Made by a program: the position numbers and the translations under genes | NCBI RefSeq assembly: GCF_042680125.1 | Contig: NZ_JBHTNY010000023.1 | DNA: 64,000 nucleotides | Source: Robinsoniella peoriensis | GTDB taxonomy: Bacteria > Bacillota > Clostridia > Lachnospirales > Lachnospiraceae | Strand: one strand, 5' to 3' | Notes under the pieces: model-generated | Told to the model about the DNA's origin: nothing | The model's input: the letters and a program-made list of their open reading frames with translations, nothing else | The model's database searches: none | In this document: piece after piece, positions 51,835 through 61,767 of the stretch | How positions within the stretch are numbered: the first letter of the stretch is position 1 | How the letters are laid out: every line of letters starts with the position of its first letter

Positions 51835-54366
51835 TTAAAAATGATGAACACCTGCTGTCACGAACTCATGTCTGCCATCCGGTAAACATACTTCTGCCTT
51901 TGCATTGGCTGGAACCGTGATTTCATAAAAAAACTGATCCTGCTCATATTTCCATGAGCTGACAATTTCTCCCATCGAAGACTGATAAACCGCTTTTGCA
52001 TATGCCAGTAGCTTATGTGGTTGTGGAGCTATCTTTATTCTTTCATTTTCCACCTGAATACCGCACACGCCGGCAAACAGCCACCCGCAAACAGCACCGT
52101 AGGAATAATGATTCAGCGATGCACTAACTTCACCTTTTTCATTGATGCCATCCCAGGTTTCCCAAATGGAAGTAGCACCTTTTTTCACTTCATACAACCA
52201 GCCCGGCATCGTATCCTGTAGTAGTAAACGATAAGCCGTTTCCTGATAGCCATACTCCGCTAATACACTGCACAGCGACGGTGTCGATAGGAAACCGGTA
52301 TTTAGGTGATATCCATTTTCTATGATTTTTCCATTTAATTCTGCTGCAGCCGCTTTGACTTCTTCCTTGCTCAGCAAATCAAACGCGATGGCGCGTACAT
52401 ACTCTGCCTGGCGATCCGAATGGATCTTTCCGTTATCAGTCGCTACAAAATGAAATGCCTTTGCAGCATTCTCTGCGGCATCCCGGTAATGTGCGGCATC
52501 TTCGCTTCGTCCAAGGACCTCGGCAATTTCTGCCAGCATTCTGCCGGAACGGGCAAAATATGCTGTAGCCACTTTATATTGCGGCTTTGACATAGCTGCC
52601 ATCGCTGAGACACCCGGCTCGCACCACTCGCCAAAGTCAACACCCGAGTCGATGGTATACATTGCATAGGGATTTTCTTTTCCAATAGGGTTATGCTCAT
52701 TTATCTGCTTTGCGCGGTTCTCTAAAAATCCATACCATCCCTGCATCATTTCATAATTTTCTTCCAGAATGCGAACATCATTAAACCGTTTATACAAGGT
52801 ATATGGCACAATTATGCCTGCATCACCCCAGCCAACCGAAGAGGCTAACATTCCGGCGTATTGACTTGTTTGGTTATTTGGCGGTGCGATAATCGCAAGT
52901 TTTCCATCATCATACTGATTCAAGCGACACTCGCTCAGCCATTTTCGTACGACAGGATAACAATCAGCAAAAAAGAGTCCGGTTTCAATAAAGATTCCCA
53001 TATCCCCTGTCCACGCTGCACGCTCTCTGGTTGGACAATCGGTTGGCATGTCGCAAAAATTGGATTTCATACTCCAGATGCTGTTGCTCACCAGTTGATT
53101 CACGTCTTCATTGGAGCACTCGAAGTTCCCAGTTTGCTCCATATTGGAATATACGGCAATGGAAGTAAATGTTGCGGTGGATAAATCTATATCGGTTTCT
53201 ATTTTCGCGTAGCGGAACCCCCAAATAGTAAACTTAGATTTGTAATGGTTTCGGCCATTTCTACAGATCAATTCCACACGCTGCTTTATCTCTCCTTCTT
53301 TATGTCGTTTACGGTCCTGAAAATTCTCAATTGTAAAATTTCCATTTTCATCCAGCGATTCACCATGGGTCATGGTGAGAGTCTGTCCTTCCTTCGCATT
53401 CACGGTAAATTCCACATAACCTGCCAGGTTCTGTCCGTAATCAATCACTGTTTCACCGTTCGGCGTAATCATTATCTTTCCGGCAAAACGTTCCTGTTCC
53501 ACGACAGGTACTGAGTTTGAACCTTTGAAATGGGTGATCTCGAAATCTTCCACCTTCACTTCATGCCAACTTGTCAATCTTTCCTTACGGGCATCATATA
53601 TTTCACCTTGCTGCATATCGTTTTCGCGAATTGGGCCATCCTGGGTTGCCTGCCATTTTTCATCTGAAATGCAAACTGGCACACCATCAACTTCCAGCTG
53701 AAAGAACAGCGCAATATCTTCACCAAAGAGATTTCTCTCTCCATCCACACCGGAGCAGCTGCGATACCATCCATCCCCTAAGTTCACCTGGACATCATTC
53801 TTTCCTTCTTTCACCAGCTCAGTTACATCGTAAGTTTGATAGGTCAGTTTCTTATTATAGGTATCGCTTCCCGGTGCAAGCACAAAGTCTCCCACCCTCA
53901 GACCGTTCAGATATGCTTCATACAGCCCGTGGCAGGTGATGTACAGTCGCGCCTGACTTCCAAGCGGTGCCTTAAAAGTTGTCTGCAAATAGCTGGCCGG
54001 CTTATGTACACTTGGATCACAAACCAATTCCGGATTTATCCACTTTGCCACAAACTGAGTAGCATCCAAAATACCCGCTTCAAAAAAAGCTTCCTCACTC
54101 CATTCTCCAACCGTATCCGCTTCATCCCAAAGACGGACTTTCCAGCTTACCCGTTGCTTACTTTCCAGTACTTCGCCAAAGGTCACCTGCATTTTATTTG
54201 TTGATACTTTCCCGCTATTCCAGACGATGCGCCCATCTGATACCGCTTCTATTTTATATGCGGTCTGAGTAATTCCATCTTGGCAAATCCATGATAAAGA
54301 CGGCTGCTTGATGTCTATTCCAAGTGGATTCACCAGGCGTTCTGTCTTGAGTTTAATTGCTTTCAT
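51835..54366 (-). CDS. GH78 alpha-L-rhamnosidase
   Basis: 843 residues with the complete GH78 order: N-terminal beta domains ('KTERLVNPLGIDIKQPSLSW', 'WRVRLWDE'-like 'WKVRLWDEAD'), a 'YLNGLRVGDFVLAPGSDTYN' sugar-binding domain, the (alpha/alpha)6 barrel from about 400 and a C-terminal beta-sandwich ('SSMGEIVSSWKYE'). The catalytic Glu is in 'CPTRERAAWTGDMG' near 446, with 'YTIDSGVDFGEW' and 'ATSIWETWDGINE' lining the site. No signal peptide, so it acts on rhamnosides brought in by the adjoining GPH symporter. With GH1 and GH2 partners the substrate is likely a plant rhamnosyl-glycoside or a rhamnose-capped oligosaccharide. Confidence 0.9.
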   Translation of the reverse strand: MKAIKLKTERLVNPLGIDIKQPSLSWICQDGITQTAYKIEAVSDGRIVWNSGKVSTNKMQVTFGEVLESKQRVSWKVRLWDEADTVGEWSEEAFFEAGILDATQFVAKWINPELVCDPSVHKPASYLQTTFKAPLGSQARLYITCHGLYEAYLNGLRVGDFVLAPGSDTYNKKLTYQTYDVTELVKEGKNDVQVNLGDGWYRSCSGVDGERNLFGEDIALFFQLEVDGVPVCISDEKWQATQDGPIRENDMQQGEIYDARKERLTSWHEVKVEDFEITHFKGSNSVPVVEQERFAGKIMITPNGETVIDYGQNLAGYVEFTVNAKEGQTLTMTHGESLDENGNFTIENFQDRKRHKEGEIKQRVELICRNGRNHYKSKFTIWGFRYAKIETDIDLSTATFTSIAVYSNMEQTGNFECSNEDVNQLVSNSIWSMKSNFCDMPTDCPTRERAAWTGDMGIFIETGLFFADCYPVVRKWLSECRLNQYDDGKLAIIAPPNNQTSQYAGMLASSVGWGDAGIIVPYTLYKRFNDVRILEENYEMMQGWYGFLENRAKQINEHNPIGKENPYAMYTIDSGVDFGEWCEPGVSAMAAMSKPQYKVATAYFARSGRMLAEIAEVLGRSEDAAHYRDAAENAAKAFHFVATDNGKIHSDRQAEYVRAIAFDLLSKEEVKAAAAELNGKIIENGYHLNTGFLSTPSLCSVLAEYGYQETAYRLLLQDTMPGWLYEVKKGATSIWETWDGINEKGEVSASLNHYSYGAVCGWLFAGVCGIQVENERIKIAPQPHKLLAYAKAVYQSSMGEIVSSWKYEQDQFFYEITVPANAKAEVCLPDGRHEFVTAGVHHF

Positions 54367-54389
54367 TTGAATTTATACCTCCCTGTACC

Positions 54390-55865
54390 TTATTCTACTT
54401 CCGCCTGTGCTTTCTTCTCCTGAATATTTTGCTGCACCTCTACCATCTTCTCTTTGGATAATGGTGAAAATTTAAGTGCAACCAAGGTACAGATCCATCC
54501 AAGAATTGGCAGACCATAGTTCAATATTAACGTCATTATAAAGATCGCAGGTGTTCTCTCATCGGTTGGCTGTGGCATTACTGCTGTATAACCAATTACT
54601 GCCACACTTCCGGTAGCAATCATTGCACCCAGGGAGGAAACCATCTTATCGACAAAACTATAAACACCTGTCATCGTGCCCGGCATATATTTACCGGAAC
54701 GATCCAGTTCATAATCGATGATATCAGCCAGCATGGCGCCGGTTGCCGTCGTCACACACATTTTACAGCCATTTGTAGACAATGTCAGGACAAAGAAAAC
54801 TATCATCAGTGGCATCACCTTTCCGACCGTCCAGGAAGATGTCACTCCAAAAAATACTATCAAAATAGCGGTGGTAATAATGCACAGGCGTGTCCACGTA
54901 ATAATTGACTCTTTATTTCCATGTTTTCCGGCATAGCGTCCACCGTAAATGGCAAATATAATGGAAGGAAGCATGGCTACCATAGTGACAATGGTTGATA
55001 GCTGCATATTACCGATAATGATTCCATATAACATGGTCGTGACAACTGCCTGCCCAGCCGTCTGCATGGCTAGTTTATCTGATGTTGCAGCAAAAATATA
55101 AGTCTGAAGGGCGCGGTTGGTCTTAAGGATGGTAATCATATCTTTGATCTTTACCCCTTCCTGACTGCTCTTAGTACTGATTCCCTTAAAGTTTTCTGCT
55201 TTATCTGCCGGTGAGACACCTATGCAGGCCAAAAGCTCCAGTATAAAGGAAACGGTTACTGCAAAGGTACAAGCTGCAGCCAACATCGGGGCTGTAAATT
55301 GATTTCCATACTTAGGTAAGATTCCAACTGTAATCCCCATTGATATACACATGGGGATGAAGTAGTTGTAAATAGTTGACCACACTCCTACTAACGGTCT
55401 TTGTTTCGGATCATTGGTCAGCACCGGTCCGATGACCTGACCAGCCATATTATTTATTGTGTAGCCAATAATGTACAGCATGTACACTAGAATAAAGGTA
55501 ACTACGCCATGCCCTTTGTCGCTGAACCAATTGAACATCATGAATACTGCCAGAGTCTCAATCAGCCAGCCCCCAAACATAAAAAGACGAAGCTTTCCAA
55601 ACCGTGTGTTCGTTTTATCAATCAATAATGCAATCAGCGGATCAGTAATGCCATCAAAAATACGGGTGCCGGTGATAATCATTCCAACAAATGCGGTTGC
55701 AACGCCATAACCCACGTTTCCAACATAGCTTGCATAACCGATTAGCATATAGAAACACATGGCCGCCCCACTGTTGAGCTGCGATAAGGCAATCTGCCAT
55801 GTTTTTGCCCGACGGTACTGTACACCATCGATTTCACTTTGTGTGTTTTTCTCTTTCCTGCTCAT
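54390..55865 (-). CDS. GPH-family (MelB-like) glycoside:cation symporter
   Basis: 491 residues with twelve membrane segments. The signature 'TRIFDGITDPLIALLIDKTN' followed by TRFGK is the GPH loop 2-3 motif with the Asp residues used for cation coupling. Start MSRKEKN has a strong GGGGGG site. It imports glycosides or short oligosaccharides with Na+ or H+ and replaces an ABC importer in this operon. Located between GH1 and GH78. Confidence 0.9.
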   Translation of the reverse strand: MSRKEKNTQSEIDGVQYRRAKTWQIALSQLNSGAAMCFYMLIGYASYVGNVGYGVATAFVGMIITGTRIFDGITDPLIALLIDKTNTRFGKLRLFMFGGWLIETLAVFMMFNWFSDKGHGVVTFILVYMLYIIGYTINNMAGQVIGPVLTNDPKQRPLVGVWSTIYNYFIPMCISMGITVGILPKYGNQFTAPMLAAACTFAVTVSFILELLACIGVSPADKAENFKGISTKSSQEGVKIKDMITILKTNRALQTYIFAATSDKLAMQTAGQAVVTTMLYGIIIGNMQLSTIVTMVAMLPSIIFAIYGGRYAGKHGNKESIITWTRLCIITTAILIVFFGVTSSWTVGKVMPLMIVFFVLTLSTNGCKMCVTTATGAMLADIIDYELDRSGKYMPGTMTGVYSFVDKMVSSLGAMIATGSVAVIGYTAVMPQPTDERTPAIFIMTLILNYGLPILGWICTLVALKFSPLSKEKMVEVQQNIQEKKAQAEVE

Positions 55866-55889
55866 TTTTGTCCCCCCTTTTCTTTACTT

Positions 55890-57206
55890 TTATCGTTCCA
55901 TTAAGCTTCCAAGCACCTGAAGGCTTTCCTTGGGATAACGTGTCTGAGTGCTACGGTCAACACCGATTAGGCCAAATTTCATACCATAGCCTTTCTGCCA
56001 TTCAAAATTGTCTAAGAGTGACCAGTACATATATCCTTTCACCCGAATCCCATCGTCTATACAAGCCTGGATTCCTTCCGTCACTTCTCGGATAAACTGG
56101 CAACGTCTGCTATCATCTGCCGTTGCGATTCCATTTTCGGTAATAATCAAATCACCTTTAAATTCATCTGCTACCTTACGAGTTACGTTTACAATCGCCA
56201 ACGGATAATCCTCATATCCCATCTGTGTCCGCAAACATTCATCTTTTGCCTGGGCACCACCGTTTTCATCAAAACGCTTTCTGGTATAACACTGTATGCC
56301 CAGATAATCATCATCCTTAATGTATGGCAGGTAGTGCTTAAATTCCTCATCCCATTCTTTTTCAGCAAATGCCTCGCCACCGGGATAAGGCTGCATATCA
56401 TGTAACGATAAGGTCAAGCCAATTTTCAGATGCGGACACGCTTCCTTCATTGCATCCCTTGCTGCTTCATGGGCTTTCATTATTAATAGGTCACCCTCTG
56501 GTGTACACAGAGATACAAAGGTATGAACATCCATGGGATTCTGTAGGCCAAAGGCCTGCGCACTCTCCATCATGCTAAGCATCATGTTTTCTTTATTCAT
56601 ATTGATGCCAACTTGCACATCACTCTCTTGGACTGCACTCTTTTTATCACCGATTTCTTTATCTGCATCTGTCTGTTGTCCTCCCATTCGCAGCACCATT
56701 TCTTTCATTAATGCCGCCAACTGGAGACGCATATTTGCCTCGTTGATCGTGCAGACATATTCCATTTTATCACCCAGTTCATTGGCTAAACGCTTGCAAT
56801 ATGCAGCAAACTTCTCCACCACTTCCGGGTTTTCCCATCCGCCCTGACTGATTAGCCATTTAGGTGACGAAAAATGATGCATGGTAACGATTGGTCGCAC
56901 ATGATTTGCATAGCAACAGTCCAACACATTACGATAATGCTGTACTTCTGCCTCATCCCACGTATCCGGTTCTGGTTGGATCCTCGCCCATTCAATTGAA
57001 AAACGGTAGGTATTAAGTCCCGCCTCTGCCATCAGATGAATATCTTCTTCATACCGATGATAATGATCCACTGAATCCAGGGACGGCTCATTAAACATAG
57101 AATGTGATATCTGTTCCTGTACCCAATAATCGCTGTGTATGTTGTTTCCCTCCACCTGATGTGCTGCTGTCGCAGCTCCAAGCATAAAATCTTTTGAAAA
57201 CATCAT
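55890..57206 (-). CDS. GH1 beta-glycosidase, variant acid/base motif
   Basis: 438 residues, start supported by GAGGAG six bases before ATG 57206. It opens 'FSKDFMLGAATAAHQVEGNN'. The nucleophile Glu is in 'LIITENGIATAD' (near 356). The acid/base Glu lies in 'YVCTINEANMRLQLA' (near 154), where the usual NEP is NEA. 'MHHFSSPKWLISQGGW' replaces the common YHWDLP. These changes mark a subgroup apart from the GH1 gene at 34-35 kb and suggest a different aglycone or sugar. A long insertion (~170-215, 'GGQQTDADKEIGDKKSAVQ') lies after the acid/base strand. First gene of the operon. Confidence 0.85.
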   Translation of the reverse strand: MMFSKDFMLGAATAAHQVEGNNIHSDYWVQEQISHSMFNEPSLDSVDHYHRYEEDIHLMAEAGLNTYRFSIEWARIQPEPDTWDEAEVQHYRNVLDCCYANHVRPIVTMHHFSSPKWLISQGGWENPEVVEKFAAYCKRLANELGDKMEYVCTINEANMRLQLAALMKEMVLRMGGQQTDADKEIGDKKSAVQESDVQVGINMNKENMMLSMMESAQAFGLQNPMDVHTFVSLCTPEGDLLIMKAHEAARDAMKEACPHLKIGLTLSLHDMQPYPGGEAFAEKEWDEEFKHYLPYIKDDDYLGIQCYTRKRFDENGGAQAKDECLRTQMGYEDYPLAIVNVTRKVADEFKGDLIITENGIATADDSRRCQFIREVTEGIQACIDDGIRVKGYMYWSLLDNFEWQKGYGMKFGLIGVDRSTQTRYPKESLQVLGSLMER

Positions 57207-57443
57207 TTGCTTCTCCTCTCTACGCTAACCAAATTTGCTCTTACATGTTGCTTTTCTCTATAATCTGATTATATATACTATTTCATTTCTTTGTTTTCAA
57301 AATTTTGCTTTTTTGTTTGATATTTGTCTATAATTCTTTATCAACCATTTTTTGAACAAAATCGCGAATTTTTAACTGTTTTTTTTCAGATTGTATTATA
57401 TACTAGAATGGAAGCATACGATAAGAGATTAGGAGCGAAGGAT
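57207..57443. promoter_or_regulatory. Divergent promoter region of the rhamnoside operon
   Basis: Very AT-rich, between GH1 and the small ORF/AraC unit. Promoters in both directions are expected, and the AraC-family product at 57729 probably binds here. No single site can be named. Confidence 0.45.
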
Positions 57444-57683
57444 ATGAATTTAAAATCAAATATAGATATAGCAAAGTTTTTATTGGAAATTCAGAAATGC
57501 CAAGGTGAAGTGTATTATGAAACATCAGATGGAGACAGACTTAATCTTAGTTCTACTTTGAGCCAATATATCTTCTGTACTGTTGCCAGCCATTCCTATG
57601 ATTGGAGTCAGGGAACGATTTGTTGTATGAGCGAAGAGGATATTCCCAAACTCTCCCCCTATTTAGAAGAGAGCAGAGCGTAG
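57444..57683 (+). CDS. Small conserved-looking protein, function unknown (79 aa)
   Basis: The start at 57444 (MNLKSNIDIAKFLLEIQKCQ) is preferred because GGAGCGAAGGAT precedes it; upstream in-frame ATGs lack a site. The product is small and soluble, with 'GEVYYETSDGDRLNLSSTLS' and 'CTVASHSYDWSQGTI'. Similar short proteins occur in Lachnospiraceae, sometimes mislabelled as a polymerase; I know no function. It is 45 bp before an AraC regulator in the same direction, so it may share its transcript. Confidence 0.6.
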   Translation: MNLKSNIDIAKFLLEIQKCQGEVYYETSDGDRLNLSSTLSQYIFCTVASHSYDWSQGTICCMSEEDIPKLSPYLEESRA

Positions 57684-57728
57684 CAGTTCAAAGTCCGCAT
57701 GTTTATATGATAGAAAGGGGAATGTGTA

Positions 57729-58940
57729 ATGAGTATCATAGAAAATCTAAAATTATTTCAAGAACTGATTTGTTGTAGCCATAATATATACTACTGGACC
57801 TATGCTGCCGATTTGACATTGCTTCATACGAGCTGTCCCAAAGAGTTTGCCGCAGGTAATAATTATTCCTTACTAAGTCAGTCAGCTTATCTGCTTAACT
57901 ATGCCAAGAACGGTCATTATCCGCTCATATTAGATACCTTTTTGAATTTTCTGTGGATTGCCGACTTTGAATGGGATGGCAACAGCTTGACTCATGTCCA
58001 TGTCATTGGCCCAATTTTTACCGGAAAGAATTCTTACCAGCAGGTAAAAGAAAGTCTTAACCGGCACGATTTGTCCGTCCATATCCGGATGGATGTACTA
58101 AGGCAGCTGGAAGAGGTTCCAATCGTACCGCTCAATCTCCTCTACCAGTATGCAATTATGCTTCACTACTGTATCACTGGAGAAAAAATTGCCATTGATC
58201 AACTACAGCATATTACATCAACAGATAATTCTAAGAATACGGACAACTTATCCTCCAAATCAGATGAACACTGGGGTATCTGGGCATCAGAGCAGACATT
58301 TATTCAGATGATTCGGGATGGAAATCTCCATTATAAAGAAGCTTTAAATGCATCCCGCACCTTAAGCAGCGGTGTTAAATTTGATTCAGGAGGCCCCCTG
58401 CGCAATGCTAAGAATAATGCGATTGTCCTTTTGACACTTTGTTCTCGTGCAGCCATCGAAGGAGGCCTATCTCCTGCTGTTTCCTATACTATGCAAGATT
58501 ATTATACCCAAAGAATTGAAGACTCCGGTTCTATTCCGGAAGCCTCGGTTCTTGTTGAAAACATCATGGAGGAATATGTTCAAAAAGTTCGACAGGTACG
58601 AACCAATGCCAATATTTCCAGAGCTGTCCTAAGTTGCTGCGATTATATCACCATGCATATCACTGAAAAGCTAACCACTCAGTTTCTGGCATCCCGTGCG
58701 GGATATACCGAATACTATTTTTCCCGTAAATTCAAACAGGAAATGGGAAGTAGCATTAGTAAGTATATCCATCAGGAACGGATAAAGAAGGCTAAGATTT
58801 TACTTAGCACGACAAATATGAGTATTATTGATATCAGTAATGAGCTCGGGTTTAGTTCGCGGAGCTTTTTTTCTGATACTTTTCAGAAGGTGACAGGGGA
58901 AACACCTGCGGGATATCGACGAAAAAATATGAAAATATAA
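57729..58940 (+). CDS. AraC-family regulator of the rhamnoside operon
   Basis: 403 residues. The first 290 or so form a sensor domain without a clear cupin ('NIYYWTYAADLTLLHTSCPK', 'FLWIADFEWDGNSL', 'HVIGPIFTGK'), resembling the PocR/YSIRK-type N-terminal sensor domains of Firmicute AraC proteins. The last 100 are a standard double HTH ('KLTTQFLASRAGYTEYYFSR', 'SIIDISNELGFSSRSFFSDT'). Divergent from the GH1-GPH-GH78-GH2 operon, so the likely activator of it with a glycoside-derived effector. Confidence 0.87.
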   Translation: MSIIENLKLFQELICCSHNIYYWTYAADLTLLHTSCPKEFAAGNNYSLLSQSAYLLNYAKNGHYPLILDTFLNFLWIADFEWDGNSLTHVHVIGPIFTGKNSYQQVKESLNRHDLSVHIRMDVLRQLEEVPIVPLNLLYQYAIMLHYCITGEKIAIDQLQHITSTDNSKNTDNLSSKSDEHWGIWASEQTFIQMIRDGNLHYKEALNASRTLSSGVKFDSGGPLRNAKNNAIVLLTLCSRAAIEGGLSPAVSYTMQDYYTQRIEDSGSIPEASVLVENIMEEYVQKVRQVRTNANISRAVLSCCDYITMHITEKLTTQFLASRAGYTEYYFSRKFKQEMGSSISKYIHQERIKKAKILLSTTNMSIIDISNELGFSSRSFFSDTFQKVTGETPAGYRRKNMKI

Positions 58941-59022
58941 TAAGTAAAGAAGACTTTTTGTCTTCGCAGATCATGCCACTATAAAAGTTATTCGAACATT
59001 TGCAAATAAAAACTGCCCGGCA
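58941..59022. other. Short convergent intergenic region
   Basis: Holds a small stem GAAGAC-tttt-GTCTTC near 58949-58967 after the AraC gene, perhaps a weak terminator. Confidence 0.4.
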
Positions 59023-59262
59023 TCATTCATCATCTGGATAAACCTGGAATTTCCTTAATCTGTCAAGATTATATTCATGATCCATTCGTATATTCAGTTG
59101 AACCGGACCTGATAAGTTTATACTGTAAATGTCTATGACAGATTTTGCATCAATCATATATCTGCCTGATATCAATTCAGTTTCACCATCTATTTCTGAC
59201 ACCACATCCACGAATTCTTTTATTGCATCAATTGATTTGAGTTGAATATACATCGTTATCAT
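59023..59262 (-). CDS. Crh-like HPr-family protein lacking the phosphocarrier His
   Basis: 79 residues if the third ATG of a run (59262) is used, which gives usable spacing to AGAAAGG. The fold matches HPr: 'YIQLKSIDAIKEFVDVVSEI', then 'GRYMIDAKSVIDIYSINLSG' in the position of HPr 'KTVNLKSIMGVMSLGIAKG'. The HARP segment with the phosphorylated His15 is absent (DAIKE instead), while the Ser of 'AKSV' aligns with regulatory Ser46. This is the pattern of Crh, which takes part in CcpA-dependent catabolite repression but not in PTS phosphotransfer. Monocistronic, convergent with the AraC gene before it. Confidence 0.75.
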   Translation of the reverse strand: MITMYIQLKSIDAIKEFVDVVSEIDGETELISGRYMIDAKSVIDIYSINLSGPVQLNIRMDHEYNLDRLRKFQVYPDDE

Positions 59263-59488
59263 CATCATCCTTTCTATAGAGGTCTTTCATTCAGCTGCAA
59301 GCATATCTGCTGGATATCTTGGCTGCCTGCAGTCTATGCCAAGGGGTGCTGTCTGATTACTATCTGTTCCTATTATACAAAAAATAAAAAGGACAGTATA
59401 TGACTCTATGAAATCAGTTTTATTGACTCTATTTAACTATTTCGTTATAATGAGATTAGTTATATTAATAAAATACATGGAGGAAACT

Positions 59489-60520
59489 ATGGAGTACGAG
59501 CAAATGATAGAAGAATTAACAAGGATGCAAAGAGATGAACAACTCTATAAGGATTATTACTATCTTCAACAAAACGGAGATGCTGACAGTGAATTTCTTA
59601 ACAGATACAAGACTGATACAGAAGCACTGGATTATGCAATTTATCCCGAGCACCTCCCCGCCTATAGTCTGGAAGACGAATTTATCAGCCGGCAGGGAAA
59701 CGTTGCTATTATAAAACATCCTCGCTTTCTTCCATTATTTTATCATGAACACGCGTTTTTTGAGATTATTTACGTTTTGTCAGGACACTGTATTCAACGA
59801 TTACCTGACCGGAAGATTGAGATGTCCACCGGGGATCTTTTTTTACTTGCACCAAATGTTATACATGGTATAGAGGTTTTTGATACAGATAGCATCGTGC
59901 TGAATATTCTGATACGGCGCAGCACATTTTTAGATGTATTTATGAATACTGTACGGGATAAAACAGACATTAATCTGTTTTTTCTTGAAAATATCTATGC
60001 TAAAAAAAAGATCCGATACATCATTTTCCATACTGCTGAAGATATTATAATAAGAAAATATATTTTAGACATGTATTTCGAATATTTAAGATCTGATGAA
60101 TTTTCTGATCGTATTATCTGTAGTTTATTAACTATATTTTTCACACAACTGACGAGAAGTCATAAGCGTTCCCTTGAAATCCCGGAGGCGTACAAACAGA
60201 AAGGCAACTATGAGATATCTCTTATTAATCATGTAATAAATCACTATGACACGATATCTTTAGGGGAACTGAGCAGGCAATTCCATTTTTCCACACCTTA
60301 CTGCTCCCGTCTGATTAAGGAAATAACAGGTTATACATTTTCTGAACTTCTGACCAATATCCGTATTCAGCAAGGTGAGAATCTTCTCTTATATACGCAA
60401 TTAAGCGTGGCTGAAATAAGTGAAAAAATTGGATATAAGAACCCTGAGACTTTTATCCGTATCTTTAAACGCTGCAGAAAAACAACTCCCAGCCAATACA
60501 GGAGGTCTAATCATTCGTGA
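59489..60520 (+). CDS. AraC-family regulator with cupin sensor
   Basis: 343 residues from ATG 59489 (GGAGGAAACT upstream). Residues ~70-150 form a cupin ('RFLPLFYHEHAFFEIIYVLS', 'STGDLFLLAPNVIHGIEVFD') that should bind a sugar; the C-terminal ~100 carry the HTH pair ('ISLGELSRQFHFSTPYCSRL', 'SVAEISEKIGYKNPETFIRI'). No catabolic operon adjoins it on either side: downstream are broken ParA/ParB genes, so its target may have been separated by the mobile-element insertion. Confidence 0.87.
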   Translation: MEYEQMIEELTRMQRDEQLYKDYYYLQQNGDADSEFLNRYKTDTEALDYAIYPEHLPAYSLEDEFISRQGNVAIIKHPRFLPLFYHEHAFFEIIYVLSGHCIQRLPDRKIEMSTGDLFLLAPNVIHGIEVFDTDSIVLNILIRRSTFLDVFMNTVRDKTDINLFFLENIYAKKKIRYIIFHTAEDIIIRKYILDMYFEYLRSDEFSDRIICSLLTIFFTQLTRSHKRSLEIPEAYKQKGNYEISLINHVINHYDTISLGELSRQFHFSTPYCSRLIKEITGYTFSELLTNIRIQQGENLLLYTQLSVAEISEKIGYKNPETFIRIFKRCRKTTPSQYRRSNHS

Positions 60521-60618
60521 AATTGAATGAAGGCCTGTACCTCTGTTCATTTATACGATTATTTGTCGAACGATTTTATTTGCCTGCTCCTGTCGAATAT
60601 GGTAAATTTATAGCAAAA

Positions 60619-61145
60619 GTAATCGTCATTGCCATGCAGAAAGGCGGTGTCGGCAAAACGACAACCTGTGCCAACTTAGGCATAGGACGCACAGGAGGGC
60701 AAAAAGGTCTTAATCGTGGACAGCGACCCTCAAGGCTCACTGTCTATCAGCTTAGGACACCAACAGCCCGATAATATCCCCACCACCCTTGCAACCGTCA
60801 TGGGCAAGGTCATCACGGATACCCCACTGGAACACAAGGAGGGCATCCTATCCCACCCCACCCAAGCTGCAAATAGACGGTATTCTGATGACTATGGTGG
60901 ATAATCGCACCAATTTTGCAAAGGACATCAGCACCTTGCTCCGTGATACCTACGGCGGCAAAATTAAGGTGTTTGCTACGGATATTCCCCATTCGGTACG
61001 AGCCGCCGAAATTAGTGCCGAGGGCAAGAGCATTTTCGCCCATGACCCCAAAGGCAAGGTTGCCGAGAGCTACCGAGAATTGACAAAGGAGGTATTGAAA
61101 ATTGAAAAGCTCCGCCAAAAACATAAATCTGACATCGGTAGATGA
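60619..61145 (+). pseudogene. ParA (Soj-like) partition ATPase, broken
   Basis: Three frames together give a shrunken ParA. The first reads 'VIVIAMQKGGVGKTTTCANL' (deviant Walker A). A 2-base loss in 'ATAGGACGCACAGG' shifts the frame near 60690. The second continues 'VDSDPQGSLSISLGHQQPDN' (Walker A-prime region). A large internal deletion near 60870 then joins it to 'MVDNRTNFAKDISTLLRDTY' and 'RAAEISAEGKSIFAHDPKGK', the C-terminal part. The middle of the protein, with the second Asp of the switch, is missing. Sequence here is richer in GC than the next 2 kb. It was part of an integrative element or plasmid backbone. Confidence 0.85.
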
Positions 61146-61767
61146 TTTGTCTTCCACCGAGGAAAGCAGACAAGAAGCTAATGCAGAAAAGATTGTCCGT
61201 ATTTCACTTCCCGAACTTCATTACTTTAAGGGATACCCAGTCATGCAGACAGAAATACCCTTTTCCGGTCAGCCATATCGTGTAAATGACGATGACCCTA
61301 AAATGTTAGAAACATTGGAGAGTATAAAAAAGCGAGGTGTCCGCACACCTGTCATTGTCCGCCCTGACCCCGATGGTGGTTATGAAATTCTCTCGGAACA
61401 CCGCCGCCATCGAGCAAGTGAATTGTTAGGATTAACGGATATTCCTGTCATTGTTCGTGAACTGGACGATAACGAAGCTGTAATTGAATTGGTAGATGCC
61501 AACATTCAGCGTGAAGATGTACTTCCAAGCGAGAAAGCATGGGCTTATCGCATGAAATTAGAAGCCATAAAACAACAGGGTGAACGCACAGATTTAACTT
61601 TGGAACAAGTCGTGCCAAAGTTACCTGCACGAGAAAGAGTTGCCAAGGAAGCAGGAGAAAAAAGCGGTATGCAAGTGACAAGATATATCCGTCTTACCGA
61701 GTGTCTTTCGTCTTGGTACATTTTAATATCACCTCTATATCATTTTACATTTCGAGTGATGATATGA
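61102..61767 (+). pseudogene. ParB/Noc-like protein, C-terminally truncated
   Basis: It starts inside the 3' end of the parA remnant (44-bp overlap) as usual for parAB. It keeps the ParB N-domain: 'LETLESIKKRGVRTPVIVRP', 'GYEILSEHRRHRASELLGL', 'NIQREDVLPSEKAWAYRMKL', and part of the HTH ('AKEAGEKSGMQVTRYIRLTE'). After 'RYIRLTE' (about 61700) the sequence turns into hydrophobic nonsense ('CLSSWYILISPLYHFTF'), where ParB normally continues into the linker and dimerisation domain. The break coincides with one arm of an inverted repeat at 61702. It can no longer dimerise as ParB. Confidence 0.8.
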
